64,000 nucleotides of DNA from Natrialba hulunbeirensis JCM 10989 (lineage in GTDB: Archaea > Halobacteriota > Halobacteria > Halobacteriales > Natrialbaceae). Below are positions 1 through 8,847 of the stretch, piece after piece. Made by a program: the position numbers and the translations under genes. Numbering within the stretch: position 1 is the stretch's first letter; the number at the start of each line of letters is the position of its first letter. The notes under the pieces were generated by a model, which saw only the letters and a program-made list of their open reading frames with translations, was not told the origin of the DNA and did no database searches. The stretch is from positions 1 to 64,000 of the forward strand of contig NZ_AOIM01000036.1 of assembly GCF_000337575.1 (NCBI RefSeq). The letters run 5' to 3'.

Positions 1-18
1 GATGTGTATAAGAGACAG
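1..18. other. Nextera mosaic-end adapter remnant
   Basis: The first 18 bases equal bases 2-19 of the 19-base Tn5 mosaic end used in Nextera libraries (ending TATAAGAGACAG). Haloarchaeal coding sequence in frame with a TrpD-like protein begins directly after it. This is library adapter left at a contig edge, not a biological transposon end. Confidence 0.95.
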
Positions 19-170
19 GTCTCGTCGGGTTCGGCCGCGAGAATGCGCTGGAACGCCTCTCGTGCCTGCTCGCGGGTCATGTCGTCGGCGGACTTGTGTC
101 CCGAGCCGACGACCTCCGTCATCAGCCGTTTGAGCGGCCACTCACCGAACTCCTGGGATGCCTGAGCCAT
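19..170 (-). CDS. Anthranilate phosphoribosyltransferase-like protein, N-terminal fragment
   Basis: Reading from the ATG at 170 gives about 50 codons (MAQASQEFGEWPLKRLMTEV, then KSADDMTREQAREAFQRIL and AAEPDET) before the contig edge. The helical pattern LMTEVVG...DMTREQAREAF resembles the N-terminal domain of glycosyltransferase family 3 (TrpD/TrpD2), which binds the partner substrate beside the phosphoribosyl diphosphate domain. The catalytic part is missing because sequence ends at the adapter. Whether this is the tryptophan-pathway enzyme or a TrpD2-like paralogue cannot be decided from 50 residues. Confidence 0.6.
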
Positions 171-284
171 GCGAACGACTTGGGACGGACGGCGCAAAAG
201 CCTCCCGTTTCCGGCGGCGGACTCCTGCCGAACACCATCGGTAGGTTGGAGTCAGCGCCGTTCTCGTCGGTTCGTTGGACCGCG

Positions 285-959
285 TCAGCCCGTCTCCTCA
301 GTATCGCCGTCGACCTCTGCTGTGTCCGCGAGATCGACCAGCTGGCCGGTGACATCTCCGTCAACTTCAGCGTCCTCTTCGAGTACCACGTCGCCATCGG
401 CGTCGATGCTGCCATCCACTTCCGCGTCCTCCTGCAATAGCACGTCGCCGCCAGCTTCGACGTCACCGTCGACGCTCGCGTCGTGTTCGAGCGCGACGTG
501 CTCGCCAGCCTCGATACCATCGTCGACCTCGGCGTCCTCCTCGAGAAGAACGTGTTCGCCCGCATCGACGTGGCCGTCGACTTCGGCGTCTCGCTCGAGG
601 ACGACCGAGCCCTCAGTGGAGAGGTCGCCGTCGAGTTCGACGTCTTCGGCGATGACGACGTCGTTGTCGGTGTCGACCTCGCCCTCGTCTTCGTCGACGA
701 CCATCGCGTCGTCTCGGTCCTCGATCGGCCACGAGTCGTCGATTTCGTCGTCGTCCAGCGGGCTGTAGTCGTCGTCGACGCCGTCGGTGCCGTTGCCGTT
801 GGTTTCGTCGGTCTCGTCGGTCTCGTCGGTCTCGTCAGTCTCGTCAGTCTCGTTGTTCTCGTCTGACTGCGCGCTCGCCCCGCTCGCGACGAACCCAGCC
901 GTAACCGCCGTTCCAGTGAGCTGTAACACGTGCCGCCGTGTCGATTCTCGTCCCATCAC
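285..959 (-). CDS. Tat-exported acidic bactofilin-like beta-repeat protein
   Basis: This 224-residue protein begins with a twin-arginine signal (residues about 7-30, TRRHVLQLTG then an Ala-rich stretch ending ASGASAQ). A (Thr-Asp-Glu)n linker follows at about 36-55. Residues about 95-215 hold roughly six to seven copies of an 18-residue unit of the form VVLEEDAEVDGDVDAGGD. Regular alternation of Val/Leu with Asp/Glu/Gly at this period is what polymer-forming bactofilin domains show as a right-handed beta-helix. Bactofilins are usually cytoplasmic, so an exported version is unusual. The repeats are clear in sequence; family membership and filament formation are inferred. It could also be a generic secreted beta-helix. 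Confidence 0.7.
   Translation of the reverse strand: MMGRESTRRHVLQLTGTAVTAGFVASGASAQSDENNETDETDETDETDETDETNGNGTDGVDDDYSPLDDDEIDDSWPIEDRDDAMVVDEDEGEVDTDNDVVIAEDVELDGDLSTEGSVVLERDAEVDGHVDAGEHVLLEEDAEVDDGIEAGEHVALEHDASVDGDVEAGGDVLLQEDAEVDGSIDADGDVVLEEDAEVDGDVTGQLVDLADTAEVDGDTEETG
804..852. repeat. 9-bp tandem repeat (TCTCGTCGG)n inside the exported repeat protein
   Basis: Five to six near-identical 9-base units encode the Thr-Asp-Glu linker between the Tat signal and the beta-repeat domain. The unit is a multiple of three, so copy-number changes would alter linker length without a frameshift. Confidence 0.8.
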
Positions 960-1013
960 GAGTGGCTGGCCACGATAAGGAGCATAAAGGATTCATCAGG
1001 ATTGCTGACCTGA

Positions 1014-2054
1014 TCACTCGTTTCGAACGCGGTTGCGAACGCGTTCGGCGCACTCGCTGAGCGCCGAGAGGGCACGTCGCCAGGTGCGCGGCGAAAGGAG
1101 ATATCTGAGGCCGGCTAGCGCCGCCCGGAGCCAGAACGCAAGCGACACGCCAGCCCGGCGCGCGTGCGGAGAGTGACGGAGTACGGGGATGGTGACGACG
1201 AGTGCGGTGGCAAGTCCGGCGAGCCCACCTGCAACGTACACCGAAAGCACCGGGAACAGTTCGAACGTCCCAACGAGCGGCGCGAGTGTGAGTGCTGCCA
1301 GTCCCCCGTGGAGCGCGACCGGACGGGCTGCCTGCGAGGGCAAATCGACGGCGACGAGGCGGCGGCCGAGCACGATCAACTGCCAGCCGGCGAACGCGCC
1401 AAGCGAGGCCGCGAGGATGAAGACCGATTCCATCGCCACGTCGCTCGTCACGACGAAGAACCCGCCGAAGACGATCGCGGCAGCAAACGCGACCGTTGTT
1501 CGATCGGTGAGGCGGTTCGAAAGCGCCTGGACGGAGAGGAGCAAGAGTGCACCGACGGCGAACCCGACGACGACATCGACGAGATAGTGCACGCCGAGTG
1601 CGACGCGAGAGAAGGCGACGGTCGCGACCAGGCCGGCTGCAACGGCAAATCGACGGCGGCGCGTACTCACGGTGAGCACGTGCGCCAGGCCGAAGAAGAC
1701 GATCGTCGTGTTGACAGCGTGACCGCTTGGAAAACCGTAGCCGGATGCGAACGCCGTCGCTTCGTAGAGTTGCTGGACGCCGACCGGAAGCAACTCCGGA
1801 TCGAGTAGTGGCTCGTCCGGCCGCGGGAAGCCAAAGATTTCCTTCAGGCCCTTGTAGAGCCCCATTCCGGCCAGCCAGACGCCCGCAACGGCACCGATAT
1901 CGTCGCGGTTCGGAACACCAATCCAGTACGCGACGGTGAGCACGAGCGCCAGAAACCAGATGTCACCGAGCTGGGTGAGCAAGGCGATGATGACGGCAGC
2001 CCACTCGGGAATCTGTTCCTGAATCTGGTTGAACTCGCCGATTCCACGCGACAT
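1014..2054 (-). CDS. PAP2-superfamily membrane phosphatase
   Basis: The 346-residue polytopic protein carries the three-part acid phosphatase signature of PAP2 enzymes: KEIFGFPRP (motif 1), GFPSGHAVN (motif 2, PSGH) and SRVALGVHYLVDV (motif 3, with the catalytic His and Asp), all within about residues 70-180. Such enzymes remove phosphate from lipid phosphates or isoprenyl diphosphates on the outer membrane face. The C-terminal half adds several further hydrophobic segments not needed for catalysis. It is divergent from the siroheme decarboxylase gene and transcribed towards the exported repeat protein. The substrate cannot be told from sequence. Confidence 0.85.
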   Translation of the reverse strand: MSRGIGEFNQIQEQIPEWAAVIIALLTQLGDIWFLALVLTVAYWIGVPNRDDIGAVAGVWLAGMGLYKGLKEIFGFPRPDEPLLDPELLPVGVQQLYEATAFASGYGFPSGHAVNTTIVFFGLAHVLTVSTRRRRFAVAAGLVATVAFSRVALGVHYLVDVVVGFAVGALLLLSVQALSNRLTDRTTVAFAAAIVFGGFFVVTSDVAMESVFILAASLGAFAGWQLIVLGRRLVAVDLPSQAARPVALHGGLAALTLAPLVGTFELFPVLSVYVAGGLAGLATALVVTIPVLRHSPHARRAGVSLAFWLRAALAGLRYLLSPRTWRRALSALSECAERVRNRVRNE

Positions 2055-2185
2055 TATTCGAAGTCAATCGCCCAACAGGTAAAACACCACCTATAGTATG
2101 CGCCGAACGTGGCCATGGAACAAGCCGTTGTGCGAGCCGCCACGGACCCGAAAGCGATACAGTACCCGTTTCCCTAGATTCGCCA

Positions 2186-3235
2186 ATGACCACATCGGCG
2201 GGGACCTGGCGCGACGCCATCGACGACGTCGACGCAGCGCTGATCGACGGCTACCAGAGCGGTTTCCCGATCGAGGAACGGCCGTTCCAACGAGTCGCAG
2301 GTAATCTCGGAATCGAGGCGGACGACGCCGTCGACCGCGTTCGGGCCCTCATGGACGCCGGCATCGTCCGCCGGTTCGGTGCCGTGCTCAACCCGCCAGT
2401 GATCGGCTCCTCGACGCTCGCAGCAGTCAAAGCCCCCGAGGACCGGTTCGACGAGGTTGCGGCGACGATCAACGACTACCGGCAGGTCAACCACAACTAC
2501 GCCCGCGATCACGAGTGGAACATGTGGTTCGTCGTCACCGCCGGCTCGCAGGCCACACGCGACGCAATCCTCACCGAAATCGAGGAGAAAACTGGGTGTA
2601 CAGTGCTCACCCTCCCGATGCTCACCGACTACTACATCGACCTCGAGTTCCCCGTCGTCAACACCGACCGCTTCGCCCGCGAGTCACTCACCGCACAGAC
2701 CGACGCGTCGGCGACCCGGATCAGCGAATCCGCAACCAGTTCACTGTCGGTACTCGAGTCCGACCTCCTGCTCGAAATTCAGGACGGGTTCCCGCTGTCG
2801 GCGACGCCGTACCGAGACGTGGCCGACGAACTCGATGCAGATGTCGAGGCTGTCCTGGATGCAATCGACCGGCTGTACGGAAACGGTTGCATCAAGCGAA
2901 TCGGCTGCATCATCAACCACGTCGTGACCGGCTTTGATGCGAACTGTATGGTCGTCTGGGACGTGCCGGACGAGAAACTCGACGAGTGGGGTGAGCGCGC
3001 AGGCGGGCTGCCGTACGTGACGCTGTGTTACCACCGCCCGCGCCGACCCGAACAGGACTGGTCGTACAACCTGTTCACGATGATCCACGGCAGAGATTCC
3101 GACGCCGTCGACGAGAAGATCGACGAACTGGCGACAGACTACCTACCAGTCGACCACGATCGACTGTATTCGACGGAGACGCTGAAGCAGACGGGTGCAC
3201 GGTACGACGAAATCGTCAGTTCGGCCGATGACTAA
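2186..3235 (+). CDS. Siroheme decarboxylase, AhbA-AhbB-type fusion
   Basis: This 349-residue protein contains two consecutive AsnC/Lrp-like units (about 15-160 and 190-345), each a winged-helix part plus a RAM-like fold. The first has the signature VNHNYARDHEWNMWFVV, the second YVTLCYHRPRRPEQDWSYNL. These match siroheme decarboxylase subunits (AhbA/AhbB, NirD/L/G/H), which convert siroheme to 12,18-didecarboxysiroheme in the alternative heme pathway. In bacteria and methanogens the subunits are separate; here they are one chain. Automatic pipelines often call it an Lrp/AsnC regulator, which remains the alternative. A TATA-like box CCTATAGTAT lies near 2088. Confidence 0.8.
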   Translation: MTTSAGTWRDAIDDVDAALIDGYQSGFPIEERPFQRVAGNLGIEADDAVDRVRALMDAGIVRRFGAVLNPPVIGSSTLAAVKAPEDRFDEVAATINDYRQVNHNYARDHEWNMWFVVTAGSQATRDAILTEIEEKTGCTVLTLPMLTDYYIDLEFPVVNTDRFARESLTAQTDASATRISESATSSLSVLESDLLLEIQDGFPLSATPYRDVADELDADVEAVLDAIDRLYGNGCIKRIGCIINHVVTGFDANCMVVWDVPDEKLDEWGERAGGLPYVTLCYHRPRRPEQDWSYNLFTMIHGRDSDAVDEKIDELATDYLPVDHDRLYSTETLKQTGARYDEIVSSADD

Positions 3236-3292
3236 GCAGCCACTGTCACAGCGTTGGACAGCCACCGTCTAATCGCAACGTCGAACTACGCC

Positions 3293-3586
3293 TCAGCCAA
3301 ATTTCTCGTTCTCCGGATGCGTGGCGCTTCGTGCCTCCCGATGTTCCTGTTCTTGGCGTGCCTGTTGTGCCTGTGCGGCCTGTTCTGCGTTGAATTGACC
3401 GCTCTCACGGCCGAGCGTTCGTGCAAGCCAGACGGCACTGTAACTCACCGCGACGAACCAGATGACGGCGATGAGCACCAGCGACCAGCCGCCGAGAGCT
3501 ATGATGCTGGCGGCACTGACGGCACCGAGAGTACCGCCAGTAGCGGAGACTGCCTGTCTCGCTCTCGGCGAGAGCGTGGAGCGCAT
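3293..3586 (-). CDS. Small membrane protein of unknown function
   Basis: This 97-residue protein has two hydrophobic segments at about residues 15-32 and 34-54, followed by a polar Gln/Glu-rich tail (AEQAAQAQQARQEQEHREAR) that may form a cytoplasmic helix. It lies 68 bases downstream of the FAD/Fe-S dehydrogenase on the same strand but transcribed away from its stop, so cotranscription is possible. No family is recognised. Confidence 0.55.
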   Translation of the reverse strand: MRSTLSPRARQAVSATGGTLGAVSAASIIALGGWSLVLIAVIWFVAVSYSAVWLARTLGRESGQFNAEQAAQAQQARQEQEHREARSATHPENEKFG

Positions 3587-3654
3587 ACGTCTCCGTTCAG
3601 TCTGATCAGCGATAATTATTGGGGAAAAACACGTTCTCAGGTGACGCGATCTGA

Positions 3655-6600
3655 TCAGTTCTCGATTGTCGTCGCAACCAGTTCGATCGGCGTCGGCGGC
3701 TTTTCGTCTGTACTCGAGCGCCCCTCGAGTTGGCTGCGACAGGAGGCACCGGGGGCGACGACGCGCTCGCCGTCGCTGTCGTCGACCTGGTCGAACAGGA
3801 TACCCGCGATAGCGTCGCTCATCGAGGCGTGTTCGGCCTCGTAGCCGAAACTGCCGGCCATCCCACAGCAGCCGGAGTCGAGCGGGTCGACGGTGTACCC
3901 GGCGCGCCGAAGGACGCCGACGGCGTGGTGGTCCTTCTTGGTCGCCTTCTGGTGACAGTGGCCGTGGTAGGTGAGTGACTGGGCGGCCTCGCTCTCGTCG
4001 AAATCGATTGCATCGTCCAGCCGGAACACGTCGAGATACTCACAGACACCGTAGGTCGCCCCGGCGAGTCGCTTCGCGGACTCACTCGAGAGCAAGTCGA
4101 GATAGTCCGACTGGAACATGACCGCGTCGGAGGGCTCGATGACGACGACGTCCCAGCCGTCCGCGACGAGCGGCGAGAGAGTCGCGACGTTTTCGCGGGC
4201 TGTCTTTCGGGCCTTCTCGAGGAAGCCCTTCGAGAACGCCGGCCGGCCCGTGTCGTCGAGTTCGTCGGGAACGGTCACGTGGACACCCGCAGCTTCGAGG
4301 ACGCGGACGGCGGCCTTCCCGGCCGCGGGATTGCTGTAGTTAGTGTACGTGTCGGGGTAGACGACCGCCTTGTGTTCGGCCTCGGCTTCGGGGACGTGCG
4401 CGCCGCCGCGTTCCTGGAACCAGGTGCGGAACGTGACCGGTTCGAACGTCGGAATCGGGCGCTTCGAATCGATGCCGACGGTCGCCTCGAGGAGCGTGCG
4501 TGCGCCGGGAATCGACGCCATGGCGTTCGAGAGCGGCGCGAGCCGCGACCCCCATCGTGAGAGCGTCGCGACGTTCGCGAAGAGTCGATCCCGAAGACTT
4601 GCCCCGTTCCGCTGGTGGTACTCGTGGGTCACCTCGGCTTTGAGCTTCGCCATATCGACCTCGCTCGGACAGTCGATCGCACAGCCCTTGCAGCCGATAC
4701 AGAGGTCCATCACCTCCTCGACGAACTCGTCCGACGTCGCCTCGTCGGCATCCATCCCGCCGCTCATCGCCTGCCGCAGCGCGTTCGCCCGGCCGCGCGT
4801 GGCCGTGATCTCCTCCTGGCTCGCCCGATAGGTCGGACACATCACGCCGCCGGTCGTCTCCTGCTCGCCGCGACAGCCGCCACAGCCGTGACAGAGCTCG
4901 ACCATGCCCTGCATGCCATTGTCATTTTGCCACTCGAGTGCGGGCTCGAAGTCGGCCTCGAAGTCGTAGTCGGGATCGAACCGGAGATTCTCGCGCAGGT
5001 CGGTCGGGTTCTCCTCGCGGAAGACGACCTGCCCAGGGTTGAGGATCCAGTCGGGGTCGAACGCCGTCTTCAGGTCCTGGAAGGTTTCCCAGAGCTCCTC
5101 GCCGTAGAGCTTGCGGTTCCACTGGGTGCGCGCGCGGCCGTCGCCGTGCTCGCCCGACACGGACCCGCCCAGTTCGACGACGAGGTCCGTCACGTCGTCC
5201 GCGATGCCGTGGAGTTGGTCGAGACCGAACTCGGTCTTCGTGTTGAGCAGCGGCCGGACGTGGAGCACGCCGGGGCCGGCGTGGGCGTAGAAGCTGGCGT
5301 AGGTGTCGTGATCCTCGAGGATGGCCTCGAAGCGTTCGACGAATTCGGGGAGCTTCGCGGGCGGGATGGCGGTATCCTCGATGAACGAGATGTGCTTTTC
5401 GTCGGTCGTCCGCGAGAGCAAAATTGGGAGTCCGGACTTGCGGAGCTTCCAAAGCTTCGCACGCTCTGCCTTCTCGTAGGCCTCGAACGCGTCGATCGCG
5501 TGTCGGTTGGCGTCCGTCGTGGGGGCGTCTGCGGCCGGCTCACCCTCGGCGGTTGCGTCGGGACAGCGGTCGGCGAACAGGCCGGCGACCTGCTCGCGCC
5601 CGTGGTCCGTATCCTCGGCGTAGAACTCGACGAGGAGCACGGCGTTCGTGCCCTCGGGAAGCATCTCGGCGACGGGGCCGAACTCGGCCGTATCGCGCGC
5701 GAGATCGAGCAGCACGTCGTCCAACACCTCGACGGCGGCCGGGCTGTGTTCGAGGATCGGCGCGACGTCCTCCATCGCCTGGTGGAGGTCGGGATAGCAG
5801 AGCAGCGAGACCGCCTTCGTTTCCGGTACTGGCTCGAGCGAGACCGTCGCCTCGGTGACGACCGCGAGCGTGCCCTCGCTGCCCGCGAGCAGCCGCGCGA
5901 GATTGACGGAGCCGGGCTCGCCGGTGTCGCCTGCGGTCTCGCCGCCAGGGAGATCCGCCCCGCGGTCCTCCGCGACGAGACGGTCCAGGTTGTAGCCCGA
6001 GACGTTGCGCTTGAGTTCCGGGTAGGCGTCCTCGACGAGGTCCGCCTTCTCGTCCAGAATGTGCGCCACCTCGGCGTAGAGTCGCGCCTCGAGGTCTCCC
6101 TCGGGATCCGCCCGCTCGTCGAGTTCCTCGCGAGTGACCTCACCGAACTCGGTGACGGTCCCGTCCGCGAGGACGACCTCGCAGGCCTCGATGTAGGCGT
6201 CCGTCTTTCCGTACTTGAGCGAGTGCGAGCCAGTCGAGTTGTTCCCGATCGCGCCGCCGATGGCGCTCTTGTCGCCCCAGGCCGGGTCCGGCGCGAACTT
6301 GAGATCGTGTTCGGCGAGCGTCTCGTTCAGCGTCCCGAGCACCGTCCCGGGCTGGACGGTCGCCGTCTCCCCGTCGAGGTCGATCTCCCGAATCGCGTTC
6401 ATGTGGCGGGTGAAATCGAGGACAACGGCCCGGTTGACCGTCTGGCCCGCGAGACTCGTTCCGCCCCCGCGCGGCAAGACCGGAATCTCGCGTTCGGCGC
6501 AGTACTCGAGTATCCCCGAAACGTCGGCAGTCGATTCGGGGAAGGCGACGGCGATGGGTGTCACCTCGTAGGCGCTCGCGTCGGTCGCGTAGAGCTGGCG

Positions 6601-6741
6601 AGAGTAAGAATCGGCACGGACGTCGCAGTCGACGAGCCGCGTGAGGTCGTCGACCAGTGCAGGCCGATCGACGTCCGAACTCTGATAGTCGTAGGTCGCA
6701 CGTCGGTCGGCGGCCGGGTCGACACTCGGCTCCAGAGACAT
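3655..6741 (-). CDS. FAD- and Fe-S-binding 2-hydroxyacid (D-lactate/glycolate-type) dehydrogenase
   Basis: The 1028-residue protein fuses two modules normally separate in glycolate or lactate oxidases. Residues about 40-190 form the FAD-binding fold (PRGGGTSLAGQ, GGAIGNNSTGSHS), and 290-580 the FAD-oxidase C-terminal domain (SGEHGDGRAR). Fe-S cysteines follow near 615 (CHGCGGC) and 680 (CIGCKGCAIDCP). The C-terminal part resembles GlpC/GlcF CCG domains (HGHCHQKA near 925, SGCCGMAGSFG near 957). Such enzymes oxidise D-lactate, glycolate or similar acids and pass electrons to the quinone pool. Exact substrate is not visible. The start at 6741 is followed at once by a plausible N-terminus. Confidence 0.88.
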   Translation of the reverse strand: MSLEPSVDPAADRRATYDYQSSDVDRPALVDDLTRLVDCDVRADSYSRQLYATDASAYEVTPIAVAFPESTADVSGILEYCAEREIPVLPRGGGTSLAGQTVNRAVVLDFTRHMNAIREIDLDGETATVQPGTVLGTLNETLAEHDLKFAPDPAWGDKSAIGGAIGNNSTGSHSLKYGKTDAYIEACEVVLADGTVTEFGEVTREELDERADPEGDLEARLYAEVAHILDEKADLVEDAYPELKRNVSGYNLDRLVAEDRGADLPGGETAGDTGEPGSVNLARLLAGSEGTLAVVTEATVSLEPVPETKAVSLLCYPDLHQAMEDVAPILEHSPAAVEVLDDVLLDLARDTAEFGPVAEMLPEGTNAVLLVEFYAEDTDHGREQVAGLFADRCPDATAEGEPAADAPTTDANRHAIDAFEAYEKAERAKLWKLRKSGLPILLSRTTDEKHISFIEDTAIPPAKLPEFVERFEAILEDHDTYASFYAHAGPGVLHVRPLLNTKTEFGLDQLHGIADDVTDLVVELGGSVSGEHGDGRARTQWNRKLYGEELWETFQDLKTAFDPDWILNPGQVVFREENPTDLRENLRFDPDYDFEADFEPALEWQNDNGMQGMVELCHGCGGCRGEQETTGGVMCPTYRASQEEITATRGRANALRQAMSGGMDADEATSDEFVEEVMDLCIGCKGCAIDCPSEVDMAKLKAEVTHEYHQRNGASLRDRLFANVATLSRWGSRLAPLSNAMASIPGARTLLEATVGIDSKRPIPTFEPVTFRTWFQERGGAHVPEAEAEHKAVVYPDTYTNYSNPAAGKAAVRVLEAAGVHVTVPDELDDTGRPAFSKGFLEKARKTARENVATLSPLVADGWDVVVIEPSDAVMFQSDYLDLLSSESAKRLAGATYGVCEYLDVFRLDDAIDFDESEAAQSLTYHGHCHQKATKKDHHAVGVLRRAGYTVDPLDSGCCGMAGSFGYEAEHASMSDAIAGILFDQVDDSDGERVVAPGASCRSQLEGRSSTDEKPPTPIELVATTIEN

Positions 6742-7135
6742 ACCTGACCCTTGCCCGGCGGCGGCATAAATGATCGTCCTTTGCGGAAAGATACCGTACC
6801 AGGAGTGACTGCTTTCCCATCATGATAATGAGTCGACTTATCAGAATCTACTCATGCCTTCTCTCTTAACAAATCATACAGGGAATACTTGGCGAGTGAT
6901 CCCCGGGAACGCAGGATATGGTGTTCAAAAAGGAAAGATAGAATGCTTTCGAATCACATCTCTGTTCGATCATCTGGAGATGCCAATGGCCAACAGAACG
7001 GGACTTTGGTCGCTCTTAGACACGTTTCACTGTGGTATGTATCTGTAGCCACTTCTTGTCCCAGACTGTATGGATACCTAGCTATTGGTAGAAATGTCAG
7101 GAAGAGGACGGTACGGCAAAACGACGGCGCGTTGC
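6742..7135. other. Intergenic region, AT-rich, no gene seen
   Basis: The segment between the FAD/Fe-S gene start and the enoyl-CoA hydratase stop is clearly more AT-rich than its surroundings around 6820-7060. It contains an inverted repeat TGATAA/TTATCA (6823-6828 and 6838-6843, 9-base spacer) about 82 bases upstream of the dehydrogenase start, a possible operator. Short open frames here have no haloarchaeal composition and I do not call them. Confidence 0.5.
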
Positions 7136-7963
7136 TTACTCGCCGGTGAACTCCGGCTCGCGCTTCTCGAGGAACGCCTCGATTCCCTCGTCCTTGTCTT
7201 TCGTCGCGAACAGCTGGACGAACAGTTCGGACTCGTAGTCGAGCCCCTCTTCAAGTCCCATGCGGGAGCCAGCCTTCACCGCGTCCTTGGCGAACTCGAG
7301 TGCGATCGGACTCTTGGCTGCCATCGATTCGGCGAGGTCGTAGACGCCCTCGTCCAGGTCGTCCGCGTCGTAGACCTCGTCGACGAGGCCGATCTCGTGG
7401 GCTTCTTGGGCGTCGATCAGTTCGCCCGAGAGGATCAGCCGCATCGCCTGGCCCTCGCCGACGAGGCGGGCGAGGCGCTGGGTGCCGCCGCCGCCCGGAA
7501 TGAGGCCGAGGTTGATCTCGGGCTGGCCGAGTTTCGAGCCCTCGGAAGCGATGCGGACGTCACAGGCCTGTGCGAGTTCACAACCACCGCCGAGCGCGTG
7601 GCCGTTGATCCGTGCGATGACGGGAATCGACGCATCGTCGACGGTCTCGTAGACCCGCGGGCGCTCGCTGGCCTCGCGCTGCTCGACGAGGCTGCGGTCT
7701 TTGAACTCCGTCACGTCCGCGCCGGCGACGAACGCGCCAGAGCCCTCACCGCCGGTGAGCACGAGCACGCGCACGGCATCGTCGTCCTCGGCGGCCGCGA
7801 CGGCCTCCTTCAGCTCCGTGCGAACCTGGCCGTTGAGCGCGTTCCGCGCGTCGGGACGCTCGATTGCGATCGTCGCGACCTTCTCGGCGTGCTCGCCGAC
7901 TGAGACGGAGACCAACTCGAGTTCCTTGCCGACTGCAGCCAGTCCGCTTGCATCCTCGCTCAT
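7136..7963 (-). CDS. Enoyl-CoA hydratase/isomerase family protein
   Basis: This crotonase-fold protein (275 residues from ATG 7963) hydrates 2-enoyl-CoA to 3-hydroxyacyl-CoA in beta-oxidation. The oxyanion-hole segments are visible: GAFVAGADVTEF (about 64-75) and GHALGGGCELAQACDVRIA (about 100-118). The active-site region GQPEINLGLIPGGGGTQRL supplies the catalytic Glu residues. The start is set by an ATGA overlap with the stop of the upstream 3-hydroxyacyl-CoA dehydrogenase, indicating translational coupling in one operon. Chain-length preference is unknown; a methylglutaconyl- or crotonyl-type specificity is possible. Confidence 0.9.
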   Translation of the reverse strand: MSEDASGLAAVGKELELVSVSVGEHAEKVATIAIERPDARNALNGQVRTELKEAVAAAEDDDAVRVLVLTGGEGSGAFVAGADVTEFKDRSLVEQREASERPRVYETVDDASIPVIARINGHALGGGCELAQACDVRIASEGSKLGQPEINLGLIPGGGGTQRLARLVGEGQAMRLILSGELIDAQEAHEIGLVDEVYDADDLDEGVYDLAESMAAKSPIALEFAKDAVKAGSRMGLEEGLDYESELFVQLFATKDKDEGIEAFLEKREPEFTGE

Positions 7964-8847
7964 TCGTCTGCACCCCACTCACCGCTCATGCCGACGCGCT
8001 CGCCGTCCTCCCAGACGTAGAAGCCCTCGCCGGACTTCTTGCCGAGGTTGCCCGCGCGAACCTTCCGACGCAGCGCCTGCGGTGGCTTGAACCGTTCGCC
8101 GAGTTCCTCGCGGAGGTGTTCGGCGATGTGCAGGCGCACGTCGAGGCCGACGTGGTCGCCGAGTTCGATCGGCCCCATCGGGTAGCCGTAGCCGAGTTTC
8201 ATCGCCTCGTCGATGTCCGCCGGGCTGGCGACGCCTTCCTCGACCATCCGGATCGCCTCGAGTCCCGTCACGAGGCCGAGTCGCGAGGTCGCGAAGCCAG
8301 CGCTGTCGCGGACCACGACGTCCTCCTTCTCGATCTCGCGAACGTACTCGACCGCGAGCTCCTCGGTCCGGTCGTCGGTCTGCTCCGCGATCACGATCTC
8401 GACCAGGTCCATCAGGTGCGGCGGGTTGAAGAAGTGCAGCCCGACGACGCGCTCGGGGGACTCGAGTGCGCTCGCCATCTCGGTCACAGAGAGCGAGGAG
8501 GTGTTCGACGCAATCACCGTCTCCTCGCCGGTTTCGGCCTCCACGTCGGAGAGGACGTCCTTCTTCAGGTCCATGTCCTCGGGGACGGCCTCGATGACGA
8601 GGTCGGCGTCGACGACGGCGTCGGCGAGGTCGGTCATGCCCTCGATGCGCTCGAGTGTGGCGTCCATCTCGTCTGCGGTGAGTTTGTCCCGGTCGACGCC
8701 ACCCTGGAGGTTCTTGCGAATGCCCTCGAGTCCCTTCTCGACGAGGTCGTCCTCGATGTCTCGCAGGACGACATCGTAGCCCGCCATCGCGGACACCTGT
8801 GCGATTCCGTGGCCCATACTACCGGCTCCGAGTACCGTGACTTGCAT
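7960..8847 (-). CDS. 3-hydroxyacyl-CoA dehydrogenase
   Basis: The 295-residue protein begins at ATG 8847 with the NAD-binding Rossmann motif VLGAGSMGHGIAQVSAMAG. The catalytic region follows (GLHFFNPPHLMDLVEIV, with the active His), then the C-terminal dimerisation domain (GFATSRLG, GYGYPMGPIEL). It oxidises 3-hydroxyacyl-CoA to 3-ketoacyl-CoA. It is coupled by a 4-base overlap to the enoyl-CoA hydratase and divergent from the thiolase, so steps 2-4 of beta-oxidation sit together. The length fits the single-function short HCDH family rather than the fused FadB type. Confidence 0.92.
   Translation of the reverse strand: MQVTVLGAGSMGHGIAQVSAMAGYDVVLRDIEDDLVEKGLEGIRKNLQGGVDRDKLTADEMDATLERIEGMTDLADAVVDADLVIEAVPEDMDLKKDVLSDVEAETGEETVIASNTSSLSVTEMASALESPERVVGLHFFNPPHLMDLVEIVIAEQTDDRTEELAVEYVREIEKEDVVVRDSAGFATSRLGLVTGLEAIRMVEEGVASPADIDEAMKLGYGYPMGPIELGDHVGLDVRLHIAEHLREELGERFKPPQALRRKVRAGNLGKKSGEGFYVWEDGERVGMSGEWGADE

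Noticed and set aside
1-18. Transposon end suggesting a mobile element
   Set aside because: The sequence is the engineered mosaic end of a library kit placed exactly at the contig start, with no transposase nearby.
4615-6747. Long open frame antisense to the FAD/Fe-S dehydrogenase
   Set aside because: GC-rich codon bias produces long antisense frames. This one has no family motif, while the opposite strand has complete FAD and Fe-S signatures.
6854-7048. Short plus-strand open frame in the AT-rich gap
   Set aside because: No acidic bias, no ribosome-binding or TATA context, and no recognisable motif.
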